Assembly (NCBI GenBank): GCA_024336345.1
Contig: JANFOG010000005.1
Span: 1,860,001-1,924,000 of the forward strand
Source of the DNA: Mariannaea sp. PMI_226
Lineage: Eukaryota > Ascomycota > Sordariomycetes > Hypocreales > Nectriaceae
Length of the DNA: 64,000 bases
Direction: 5' to 3'
Made by a program: the position numbers and the translations under genes. Below, in pieces: positions 30,926-43,357 of the stretch; the first letter of the stretch is position 1; each line of letters begins with the position of its first letter. Under the pieces are notes generated by a model. That model worked only from the letters and a program-made list of their open reading frames with translations, was not told the origin of the DNA and did not search any database.

Positions 30926-33900
30926 GGCGTCTGGTATCAGCTCATGGAAGTTAACTGGCAAACGTGGCCCCGGAAGGTTTTGTTTCGGATGGCTAGAACA
31001 GGAGGTTTTCTAATATCACGGTCAAGGCTGGGAGAGGGTATTTATGTAGGTCTCAACTGTGCACGAAAAGCTAGTCTGTAATGTGCGTAACGCATGAGAC
31101 CAGCATGGAGGAGGTATGTCAGCCGTTCAAAAGAACCTTGTGTGATGGGCTCACCGCTTCTGCACACTAACAGACTGCTGAAAAGTCAACGTCTGACAGC
31201 CGCCATGTCTGAGCTGTACTGCACGCCTGCACATATGTCTCGCCCGTTCCATGTTTCCGGGAATCTTTTGGACAGGAACCCCTGTGATACGTCCCCTACG
31301 AGGTATCCTTCTGTGAAAGTGAGGCGAGCGAAGTCGCGCTTTATTGGCGAGGGGTATTGGCCACCCGCCTCGCCAGCGTGGCAAACACCAAATCAGCTGG
31401 GCCATACTCTGTATCCGCGATTCCAATCAGCATTTCCCCTTCTTAACTCGCGCATGCCCAAGATATTGGAATTTGGATTGATTGCCACCTTAGTCCGATG
31501 ATGCCCGAATTAGAAGTGGTAGATTGCTGTCAGACTGGGGCCGGAGATGCATGGTACCTTTCTATCAATGCTCAGAGTAAACTTGGAGACTTGCCCCAGA
31601 ACTGTTGATCGGAGGAGTTCGCAGCCCATGTCTTACCTAACTCGGCCCGTCACGAGGCACTATTGGCTTGGGGGGGACGGTAGGGCGCATTTGTCGACTC
31701 GATCTGTGAGGGGACAGTCGGGCTGCTACCCTGGCAGGCATGCGGGATGTCGATCTGTGAACAGCAGGGATAAATTGAATCAACTAATAATGAGTATGAT
31801 TACGAGTCGATCGCGGCTGAATGGCCCCTACTGTGATATCGTGAATCCTAACTTATCTGCAAATTGAGGCTGATAAATCCACCGCCTTGGTTCACATATC
31901 CCACACTCTCCATATACGTCAACTTCGACCAGGGGATCCAAGTATTACTTAATTGCTCAATTAAAGTGAATAATCGAATCAGTCAAAGTCATAAATCATA
32001 CGTAGGCAACAAAACTCTCCTTCGTGGCTCTCAATGGAGATGACTGGTTTGCGATAACAGCTACAGCATCGTCAACGTACGATTTGACAGGAGATGAATC
32101 AGTACCTTGACCACTTATAAACATGCACATCTAGCCTAGTATACATGGCATGCCGCATTGGTCAATACCTGCTCTGCCATGGGCCCACCTGGCACGACGC
32201 CGAAGCTTGACATTGTTGATGCTATAGCCCTATTACGTGGGCGTGCGGCAAGGAACACCGAAAAAATAAATGACGTTATTGGTGAAGAGGAAGTCATTGG
32301 TGCAGGTGCAGGCTGAAAGTAATTCATGCATTGGCTGCAGCCTGCTCGGATGATCCCTAACAACCGTTGGCGACGCCGCAGGATAGCAGAGAGCTAGTTA
32401 GTACATATTTCAGTTCCCGTCAGATCCAAGCCAGAGAGGGAAAGCTTGATACCTTTGTTTTCGTACGTGGGTATGGAGGATTGGACGGCGCTTTGGGCGC
32501 GCGAGATAATGCAGAAGGATGCTTGATGAGTTCAAAGTTGAATCATACATCATGCTCACTCGCGTTTATGGAAGCTTGTCTTTTTTAGTAGTCAACAAGC
32601 CTACGAAAGTGATATTTTCACACACAAAAAAAAAAAGTAACCAGTAATTTGAGAATCAGATCTCTACTCCAATAAAAAAAAGATAAAAAAAAGAAGGTTG
32701 TTGGGTGAGATACTGTATTTGCCAATGAAATATATCTCACAGCATGAAATCACACACATTCTTCGTTGAACCAGGTCTGTATATAAGATAGACTAACTGT
32801 GCGTGGTGGGATGTATCGTTTTCCGTCGACAACTCACCTTCCAGATCTGGGTTAGTACTGTACATGGTGGAAATAAACTCATAGATGAGGATTCCATGCC
32901 CAGGTATGACGAGGTATTTTGCATGAATCTCCCATATTATCGGAAATTTGTCGTCTTATCTCGCAAAATCTCAGCCAAATGCACAGGCCTAGGGTCAAGT
33001 GCACAGACATGACGTTCAACTCTGTCTAAGCGCATTTGTTTTCCTTTGGGATAGAGATTCGAGAATTTCTCGTAATTGGTATAACTATGAGGTCTGTAGA
33101 GGATAGGTGCAGAGTAATAACACCTTCACCATGAGGGACAAATTGCCTGAAATTCTGAGCTGTTACCCTGAATCTCAGGAGCCACACGTGATTTCATGTA
33201 AGACATTGTAGTACCGTACCTTTGTACTATCTTCGTGCATGGTCCGCCGCCAGGTAGTACGTAAGATATCAGCTAGAGCAAAGAAGAGAGAAGGGGTATG
33301 GTGATATTATACCCAACGCGAGTATGTATTTGCATGAAATACTCACTTCGTATAAAATTAGCCCCCCTAAAAAGCAAAAGCAATTCACGTGCTCGCGCGT
33401 CAACAATTGGTGTTGGTCGTGATCTGGGACTGAACGCCACTTCCCTCCTTGAATCAGATGCGGTTAATGCTCGGCTCCCGATTGGGTGGCGGTACGTCAC
33501 ATGCACGTGAACCAGGACCTCCCCTTACCAGCATAAACTGCCCCAATCAAACAGCACTCTGCACGAGACCTGGAATAAGTTGCAGCTGCGCGATCGCGTT
33601 GGCCTGCGAAATTTGTTGACAGCAACCATCAGCACCAGACAACAGGACGGGATTCTGCTTGCGCCGACCTAGACCACGACCCTCTGGTGAGCTGCGCTGT
33701 GCCTTTTCCGTCCTTGAACTCGCAGCCGCCCCCCGCAAACCGCCCGAATCCACCGCCCCCCCCTATAGCTGCGTCCGGACAGTTGAACAACACGGTGTTT
33801 CAATTGCTGTGCTATATCAACACCGAAAAGCCGAGCCAGGGGTGGCAGACGAATCCCCCAACAGCATTGATACTGCTTCACTTCTGCAGGAGGGATGCGC

Positions 33901-34076
33901 TGGAAGGCTTGATGGAGTGAGGCTTCTGGAATACATACTCGAACCAATTTATCTTTGTTTTTCAACACCCTAGAGCATAACCGAGCTGCTCGAAGCTCAC
34001 GCACCCGCGCATTGCGTTCGTCGAAAATTTCACCGAGAGGGGGCCAACTTAGGTCCCCGTAGACAAGGTCGGAATC
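30926..34076. other. 3.1-kb gene-poor region upstream of kinesin
   Basis: Between divergent genes. No intact gene is supported. Two overlapping protein-like frames on the minus strand at 31186-31433 and a 45-codon plus-strand frame at 32179-32316 are possible relics or small exons. A-rich runs occur near 32625-32695. From about 33660 the sequence is C-rich and probably belongs to the kinesin promoter and 5' UTR. Confidence 0.45.
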
Positions 34077-37000
34077 ATGGCGCCCGGAGGTGGAGGAAAC
34101 ATCAAGGTGGTGGTGAGAGTGCGGCCCTTTAACGGGAGAGGTAGGTTACCTGCATCAAGTCTGCGCTCCAGACAGGCCTTGCTGATTTATTTGCAGAAAT
34201 GGACCGGGGCGCGAAACGTATCGTTGAAATGAAAGGGAATCAAACGGTTCTCACAACACCCGACTCACATTCTGGAAAAGCCGTGAAAGATCTCGGTCCC
34301 AAGGCGTTTGCATTCGATCGATCGTACTGGTCTTTTAACAAGGAGGACTCCAACTATGCTGGCCAATCTGACCTCTTCGACGACCTTGGACAGCCGCTCT
34401 TGGACAATGCCTTTCAGGGCTACAACAATTGTATCTTCGCCTATGGCCAGACAGGATCCGGAAAGTCATACTCCATGATGGGATACGGAAAAGAGGTTGG
34501 TATTATTCCTATGATTTGCCAAGACATGTTCAGGAGAATAGGAGAAATCCAGAACGACAAAGCGACAAAATGTACAGTTGAGGTGTCATATCTGGAAATT
34601 TATAACGAACGAGTTCGCGATCTGCTCAACCCGTCCACCAAAGGAAACCTAAAGGTCCGAGAGCATCCTTCAACCGGTCCTTATGTCGAGGATCTTGCAA
34701 AACTTGTTGTCACCAGCTTCCAAGAAATCGAAAACTTGATGGATGAAGGAAACAAGGCCAGAACCGTGGCTGCTACAAACATGAACGAAACATCTAGTCG
34801 AAGTCACGCAGTCTTCACGCTGATGTTGACTCAAAAGAAATATGACGCAGAGACGAAGATGGAGATGGAGAAGGTTGCCAAGATCAGTCTGGTCGATTTG
34901 GCAGGTTCTGAAAGAGCTACATCTACTGGAGCGACGGGTGCCCGACTGAAGGAAGGTGCCGAGATCAATCGATCTCTGTCAACCCTCGGTCGTGTCATTG
35001 CGGCCCTGGCCGATCTCTCGACTGGAAAAAAGAAGAAGGGTAGCGGTCAGGTTCCCTACCGAGACAGTGTTTTGACTTGGCTGCTCAAAGACTCCCTGGG
35101 TGGAAACAGTATGACAGCTATGATTGCCGCCATCAGTCCTGCCGATATCAACTACGATGAGACTCTCAGTACGCTTCGATATGCCGATTCCGCGAAACGC
35201 ATTAAGAACCATGCTGTGGTTAACGAGGATGCTAATGCTCGTATGATCCGAGAACTGAAGGAGGAGTTGGCAGTTCTGCGAAGCAAATTGGGAGGTGGCA
35301 CACCAGGTGGTGTGGGTGGTGCGGCCGTTCCCCCTGATGAGATATATGCGGAGGGCACGCCTCTTGAACAGCAAATGGTCAGCATTACAGGCGCAGACGG
35401 TGTCATGAAGAAGGTTTCAAAGGCAGAGATTGCGGAGCAATTGAGCCAGAGCGAGAAGCTACTCACAGACCTGAACCAGACATGGGAAGAGAAACTCCTG
35501 AAGACGGAAGAGATTCATAAAGAGCGTGAGGCCGCCCTCGAGGAACTCGGAATTAGCATTGAGAAGGGCTTTGTGGGACTACACACGCCGAAGAAGATGC
35601 CTCATTTGGTTAACTTGTCAGATGACCCGTTGTTGGCCGAATGTTTAGTGTACAATTTGAAACCCGGAACAACCACTGTTGGCAATGTTGACACCAATGC
35701 GGATCATCAGGCAAATATTCGACTGAATGGTACGAGGATTCTACACGACCACTGCACCTTTGAGAATGGCGCAGATGGTACAGTAACTGTCATTCCTCGT
35801 GAAGGTGCGTCAGTCATGGTCAATGGAAAGCGTATCACCGAACCCAAGCAGCTACATTCCGGGTACCGAGTTATTCTAGGCGATTTTCACATCTTCAGAT
35901 TCAACCATCCAATGGAAGCCAGAGCAGAAAGAGCTGAAGTTAGCGTTGGCGGGAGTCTACTTCGACACTCAATCACTGCCAGTCAACTGCAATCTCTAGA
36001 GAGGACATCCCCTTCACCCAGCCCTCGACCTGGACACGAACGATCCTTTAGTCGAGTTTCGGAATTCGGTGACTCACGGCCAGAGTCCCCCGCGCTTTTC
36101 CCGCGCAATGGGAGGGACTTCGACTGGTCTTTGGCTAGACGAGAGGCTGCCGGTGCCATTTTGGGTACGGAGCAGAATTTCACAAACCTGACAGACGAGG
36201 AACTGAACGCCCTTTTCGAGGAAGTTCAAAGAGCTCGGGCTGAGCGTGTCAGTGGCCGAGAGGATGGAGAAGACTCGGAATCAGTGACTTCATATCCTAT
36301 TAGGGACAAGTATCTATCTAACGGCACCATGGATAACCTATCCCTCGATACCGCACTCACAATGCCTTCGACACCTAAGCAGGGTGAATCTGATGAGAGG
36401 TTAAAAGATGTTCGGGAGGAACTGCAAAACATGCTAGAGAAGCAAAAGGAGGAATACCAAGATCAGCTCAAGAATGCTGAGGCGGCCAACGTAGCGATGG
36501 AAGAGATCAAGAAAGAGAAGGTTAAGATGGAGAGTGCCCTGCAGGAGTTGAAAGAAGATATGCAAAAGCAGCTGAACCAGCAGCGAAAGCAGTATGAGGA
36601 GAAAATCGAGAAGATGGATCCTCTGAAACGACCGAAAACGAATCCGAAGCTCTCTGACGAAGAGATTGAACAGGCTAAGAAAACTGTCAAGCACTGGCGG
36701 AGCCGACACTTTGTTAAGATGGCCGAAACTGTTCTTCAGAATGCCGCAATTCTCAAGGAAGCGCAGATCATGAGCAACGAACTCGACGAAAGTGTGGTTT
36801 TCCAATTCACTGTGGTCGATATAGGGCATGCTGTCTGCTCATCATACGATATGATGCTGAATGGTCTTACGGATGAAGGAGATGATCTCGCCTTGGAACT
36901 TGCCCACAAGCCATGCATTGGAATTCGCGTGGTTGACTACAGAAACAGCGTGGTCCGTCTTTGGAGCTTGGAGAAACTGTATGATCGAGTTCGGCAAATG

Positions 37001-39304
37001 CGACAAATGCACCAATATCTCGACCAGCCCGAGTATGCACAACACCTCAGCCTGGACAATCCGTTCGTGGAAACCTGTATGCCTTCATATACTTTGGTTG
37101 GCGAGGTAGATGTGCCTCTCCAGGCTGTCTTCGAAAGTCGAGTCCAAGATTCAACTCTCGACGTACTTTCACCATATACTTCCCATGTTATTGGCATCAT
37201 CAAGCTCTCTCTTGAGCCGTCACATGCTCGGGCGCCTACCAATACCTTGAAGTTTAACGTTGTGATGCACGAGTTGATTGGTTTTGCTGAACGTGAAGGT
37301 ACTGAGATACACGCACAGCTTTTCATTCCTGGCGTATCTGAGGAGGATGGTATCACTACTACGCAAATGATCAAAGATTTCGATGAGGGCCCAATTCGAT
37401 TCGAGAGCGTCCATAGCATGAGCGTTCCTCTTTTTGCTCCTCCAGATGTAACCTTGAGAGTGGCCATCTTCGCCAAAGTGTCGGCGATGCACCTGGACAA
37501 GCTCCTGAGCTGGGATGATATGAGAGATGCGGTTCCGGTAAAAGACAACGCAGCTCGAATCAACGAATCGCAGTTCTTCACCCAGGAAAAGCACGACTTA
37601 CTATCTCGCGTGCAGATTTTGGAGCTCAGCGAAACTGGTGAATATGCCGCGGTAGAAGTGACACAGACAAGCGAGCTTGATACGGGAACCTTTCAGCTGC
37701 ATCAAGGCCTTCAGAGAAGAATTAGCATCAATATCTCGCACAGCTCCGGCGATGCTCTGCCATGGGGAGATGTCACCGCAGTCCGTGTAGGAAAGATTCA
37801 ACTGATTGACGCGGCTGGGAAGACTCCTGATATGACAGGAAACGATGCTGATCTTACGCTGAAGCTTTCTTCATCTCCAATCTTTCGTGAGAACGCTAAC
37901 GGTACCCGGAGCATCTCGGTATTCGCGCAATGGGATTCAAGCATGCACAACTCACTTCTCCTAGACAGAGTTACTGCAGAAAAGTACAAGGTGCAGATGA
38001 CTATCTTATGGGAGATTAGCTCAGAGAAGCTTGCCGAGCCGATGAAGTTTTCGCAGAAGGTGTGCGTGCAGATTTTGTCAAGAACATTTGTGCGCCAGAC
38101 TTCTGTTTTTTCATCGCTCTGGCAGAATGTCAGATTCGTACGGTCATCAACTGGCATATTCACACTGACGATGCGGCCTGCTCCGATCAAGAAAATCGGT
38201 GACCTGTGGAGAATGAATAGCCAGCATGACTATGTCAAGGGAGAAGAAAACCTGAGTAGCTGGGCGCCCAGAGGAGTCTCCTTGGTGGGCGACTTCATTA
38301 GTGCACGCAAGAAGAAGAAACAGACAGCGGAACTTGGAGTAACTCAGGCAATACTTTCCAAGATGTCTCTGGCGGCAAAGGATGCACCTGCAGAACCCGA
38401 ACCAGAACCATCACCAATCTTGAAGCCTATTATTCCGAGTGACGATGACCTCTTGAATGATACGCCTGACACCTCTCAAGCTCCCTCTGAGCAGGGCGAT
38501 CCGCTTGACGCAGAAGCAGACGGATTTGAGAAGATTGAGGGTCCTGAAGAAGTTGAAAACAATGTAAGGGACGAGACCATTGAAGCGAACGACGCCCAAC
38601 CTAAATCCGAGTATGACGAAGGACAAACAGAGCTACTGGAGAGGTGTACCAAGCTTTGGAAGAAGTACCCTGACCCTCTGGCGAGCATTTTGGGCCCTGC
38701 AAACACAACTGCGCCAACCAATGGCGTCGCGAACGATGCCCCTTTACCACCTACCCTTATCACAACCATCATCAGGGTCCCAAAGAACCCCAAGGTGCTA
38801 AAGGGAGGCTACCTTCTCGTGCCGAATGCTGAATCCACACGTTGGGTTAAGCGATTTGTAGAATTGAGAAGGCCCTACTTGCACATTCATTCGGCTTCAG
38901 ATGGTGATGAGATCGCCTTAGTGAGCTTGCGAAATTCGCGAATTGACAGCCAGCCTGGCGTGCTAGGCCTTCTACACGGGCCTGATGACTACGATGCTCC
39001 TCAGGGCCAGAATGGGGGAGCAGATTTTACACCTGGTCACCGACGAACAGGGTCTGGACGCGTCATATCTACCATCTGGACGGGCGGTGGAGGAGGGTCG
39101 TCTGGTGGACCAGGGCTTCAGCGCCTCAGTGAGCGAATGCAGTCGGCTGTGTTTGCCATTTACGGGACGGACAACACGTGGCTCTTCGCGGCGCGTAGCG
39201 AGCGGGACAAGATGGACTGGATCTTCCGAATTGACCAGACTTTCATGTCAAGCAACGACAGCGTGCCTGGGAGCGGAGTATCCAGCCCCTTTCCTGGGAA
39301 CTGA
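34077..39304 (+). CDS. uncA: kinesin-3 motor protein (UncA/KIF1A-like), 2 exons
   Basis: Exons are 34077-34140 and 34197-39304, giving 1723 residues. The motor domain spans about 5-365 with IKVVVRVRPFN, the P-loop GQTGSGKS at 105-112, switch I SSRSH and switch II DLAGSE. An FHA domain follows at about 505-590 (LLAECLVYNLKPGTTTVGNV). A charged coiled coil is near 755-830. A long KIF1B/DUF3694-type middle region follows, and a C-terminal PH domain (about 1553-1705) begins KGGYLLVPN and ends RDKMDWIFRID. Motor-FHA-PH is the kinesin-3 architecture; in Aspergillus nidulans the orthologue UncA carries early endosomes along a subset of microtubules. The first intron (gtaggt...ttgcag) splits GRE near residue 22, so a start at 34199 would cut off the first motor strand. 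Confidence 0.93.
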
Positions 39305-40380
39305 TTCCAGGATTAGCGGCTGGATGAATGGGATTATGACTTGCAACGTTCTCTCATTTCGGCATATATCGTTTTCTTTGTTACTTTTTTTTCTTTTTTC
39401 GGCGGTGAACTAGATGAGATGAATTATACCCCCAAAGAACGAGAAGGGAAAAACACCAGTGATGTAGGAGCACAATTTAGGTACACTTCGGAGAAGCTGG
39501 ATATGGCTAGACTCAGGATACCGTCAAGGGCACAGGCACAACGTCAGAGTCCATTCTGGATAGAACTATAATGCTGTGAAATAACCCAACTACATAATTT
39601 GCCCGTCTTGACTGAGAAAATAGGTATCTGGTTAACGCCGAATGAGATACACCTACAAAGTAAGTGCGTGATATTTGGTAGGGGCCCTATCTATGCCTGG
39701 CACGTCTTGAGTAATGCGTTGTCGATCAACCTGCCCAGACTGACTAAGTGCGCATGGCGTTGGATATGATACGAAACCTCAGACTGTAGGCCAGCTGGGA
39801 CTAAAACGAACCCACGCGAAGTGTGGTTTACCACGGTACTTGGGGCCTTGCTCAACTACAGGAACCATTCGTATCGAGCTGTGCTAGTAGACCGCGCTAT
39901 ATAAAGCGGGTGCTATGTATATCAGTCATGAGCGTTCCTATTGGTAATGGTCATTGTGAATTGCTTTGCCCTGTTGCGTGACTGCATGACGCGAGTACAG
40001 CATGGGAGCTGGGCTGGATCGGTCGAATTGGTTGGTGATCAGAGTCTTACTAGCACCATCCACTCGCGTTGCAGTACGTAGACTGACTCCAAGACAAAAA
40101 CTGACACCTCTCTCTCGGACTAAGCAATTAGGCTTATCTTGTCTTGTCTTGCCTTACCCCCGCCGTTGATGCTATGTCTCAAGTCGGGAGAGATGGACTC
40201 CTCCGAGGACGAGACCTACAGCTTGATATAACCCTCTGTGAAGTCAGGCCGGGCTCGATAAGATTGCGAGGACTATCAGCGTTTTCAAACAATGCAAGAC
40301 GGCAGATGCGAATCTAGATGCGGACAAACGTGACATGGAGCCTCAAGCGGCGATAGGATGCGTTAGACCCGACAAGTGTT

Positions 40381-40425
40381 GAGAGGAGGAGAAGGAGGAG
40401 GAGGAGGAGGGAGAAAGAGCAAAAG
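40381..40425. repeat. GGA-rich purine tract
   Basis: Imperfect GAG/GGA repetition over about 45 bases in non-coding sequence. Confidence 0.6.
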
Positions 40426-42994
40426 TCAACCGGCGACCTGGTGGGCTGATCACCCCGAGAGGCCTGGCACAGAGGGGATACAGGAATAATCAATAACGAG
40501 GTTCTCCTATGACCCAGGAATAGAGCACGGGGCACACTGAGCACCTTGTCCAATGCTGCCGTCCGTTCATTTAACTGGACAAAGCCTTGCAACGGATAGA
40601 GAGACATGGGGGGAGATCATGGACAAGGGGAGTTCTCATCACCATGTAGCCGTCCCTTTCGTGAATTAGTGGATGTCGTGTGCGTCTGCAAATGTGTACG
40701 GGCCGTTGGTGTGAAGTTGCAACGGCTGTGCTAGTGCGAATCCTACCGAGGAACAATAGAAGACTAGAACCGCGGTGTTTACTATCAATGGACCGTTGCC
40801 CACATAGTATTACCGGTGAGTGGAGGCTAAGATGAAGGGAACGGGAATGGCTTCTGTCGGCACTTGTGCATGGTCATATGGTGGGAGGGGATGCTACCAA
40901 ACAGTACATGATCAACTACCTATGTAACGGTTACATGAGAGGATAGATAGATGCCAGGGGTATAGAAGAGTACATAGTATCTTGTCCTGGGCTGAGAAGT
41001 GTGCAGGGTGCTACTGGAACATGACAGGAAGCAGCTCGTAATCGGGATGATATTTAGACTATCTTACTTGGAGGAGAGGGAGGGCTCACCGTTTTTTTTT
41101 TCCATGACGGGAACCAGGGTATAGAAAAACACCACTGGAACTCGAGTTGTCATGCTAGGCGAGGAAGGGGAAGCAGGGAGAGGGAGACACATTGAAAGAC
41201 CTTGAAAGAGGAGATTTGATCCACAACTCGCTTGGGTTGAATCTGAAGCTGGGCATAGAGCCGGCTGGTCGGTCCGATCATTTTTGGGGTTTGTCAATGA
41301 AGCTGACCATTGACATGCTCTCCAGGCGTGCCGTGCCACGGATCATCCAACAAGAGACCCAGGAAACTGGAATTGAACCCGGCCTCATATTCGATCACGT
41401 TGTAACCAAAGCAAATATTACAGTACTATGCATTTACCTTCGACTGCTAGGGTCCGTCCTTGCACTGATTCATCGAATGGGAGCCCAAGGCACTCGGGAA
41501 GTCGAGATGCAAAACCCAAGCGAGACGAAAAAAAAGGACTCAATAAGGCGGTCAATAACAAAACACATGATCGTTATCAGGCGACGGTTTATCATATGTA
41601 TGGACCAAACTCTCTATCCAGTTGCTATTTGACTACGCCAACAAGTACCTAGCTTGGACTGGGTATTGTATAGTAAGAGCAAAGCTCTCTTAGGGCCTTG
41701 CCGAGAATTCTTACACATCCAAGCTTAGAACCCCAGGATGGGCTGGCCAAGCACAGCCCTAGTTACTCCACATTCTTCTCCTCGAGACTGCAGTGGTCAG
41801 TATGGACACGGAGGACGAAAGAAACTTACGTTGTAAAGTTTACAACCACAGGCCGCCGTTGACACCACCGCTCTACCTGGACTCTGTAGGTTGCCCAGTC
41901 CGACTTTGTCTTGTTATTGGTAGCAAGAGTACATGGGGGATGGAAGTTCCCGTAAGACCTAGCCGGCTCCTTCGTCTAATACTATGGTACACATTGTCTG
42001 CATGATAATTGTTACGTTGTGGCCCTGTCTGCGGAGCACAGCAGATGATGATGATGTGTGCTGTGACATCCATCCCTGCATCAAAACGCAGGCAGGTTAA
42101 GGGCTCCGGAACGCTAGTCGGGTTTCATTTCCTCCTACCTCTGCAGCCCCCTTGTTCACGAGGGAAACAGAAATTCTGAGAAGCGGAGACGATTTGGGGA
42201 TGAAGCAAAACACGGATGTCGTCACTTGCAGTATGGTAATTATCCGAGGCAGAGGTAAGTCGCTAGCTATATCTCTCCGGCCCAGCTAGCCCGCGTTATT
42301 CTGTTATTTGCCTGTGGAGGCTTTATTTTCCCTTTTCCTTGCTTTTTCTTTTCATTCCTTTTCTTCCCTTTTCCTCCACATTTCTAGTTCGCGTGCCGAG
42401 GTCGCTCTTCGTATCTTTTCTGGGGGTTACCGACCGCCTGGATAGAAGATTGCACCGTCAAATCTCGACAAGGAGCGGGAACGGCATCGTTCCAGGTCCA
42501 AGGCCTCGGAAAGGAGATTGCCTTCTGGTAAACGACATTAGGGTTTGGTAGAGGGGGTGGAATCTGGTGGTGTCGTTAGGCATCCATGGAAAGCGGTTGA
42601 CTAATGGGAACTCGAGCAACGGGACGATTGCGGTGCGGCGCGGTGCGATATTCTCGGATGAATAATCAAGTTATCTCAAGTCCGGAGTAATATCGTACAT
42701 TAGTTAATTATACATGAAATGAATTCTCCTACGCGAGTGCAGGGACCTGGGCTGTAATCGAGCGCGTCGAGCCAAAAAGCAGCATCAGCTGTAAAACAGG
42801 TATGATGCCCGTGCTCGACGTAGCAGAACAGAGGGTATGCATCTGTAACAGACAGTAACCTCGGGAAAACAAAACGTTCAAGCTAAAACAACGGCACATT
42901 GACTTGCCGGCAGTGCTGTTGTCCGTTTCCCTGACGGATGCAACGTTGAGGCATATGCGACTCGGACCACTAATGCAAAAGCAACACCACAACG

Positions 42995-43012
42995 TTTTTT
43001 TTTTTTTTTTTT
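42995..43012. repeat. T18 homopolymer
   Basis: Eighteen consecutive T in non-coding sequence. Confidence 0.7.
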
Positions 43013-43330
43013 GCTGAGTTCTGTGTTCTTGCATACCCTCCATTGCCCATCTTGGGCCCTACAGCTATGGTTTGGTTGTAGGTAACTACTTGCTTGCTGA
43101 GAAGCTAACATGAGCACTGAAGTTTTGATAAACCGAAGAGAGGACAACGGGGGCTGCCCAAGCCCAGTCCAAACAAACCGCTTCGGTCAGCCCTCAAGGA
43201 CACGGGTGGGGGGGGCTATAACTCAGCTACAATACATAGGTCCCCAGGCAAAGCAGGTACAAAAATCATGAGTGGAATTCTTGTGATGCCCATTACCATG
43301 AGGTAGGAAAGGGAAAGATGGATAATTGCC

Positions 43331-43357
43331 TTACCTTAACTTACCTTACCTTACCTC
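43331..43357. repeat. TTACC pentanucleotide repeat
   Basis: About five TTACC-type units, one altered to TTAAC, in non-coding sequence. Confidence 0.65.

Noticed and set aside
34199..39304. Kinesin starting at ATG 34199
   Set aside because: This would remove the first beta-strand of the motor (IKVVVRVRP), which is encoded by the upstream exon 34077-34140.
41365..41385. tRNA-like B box on the minus strand (GGGTTCAATTCC)
   Set aside because: The T stem pairs only partly, no acceptor-stem partner and no A box at the right distance. At best a decayed tRNA fragment.
41192..41632. 146-codon open frame
   Set aside because: No recognisable domain or splice context; composition changes along the frame and it lies in the repeat-rich gene-poor region.
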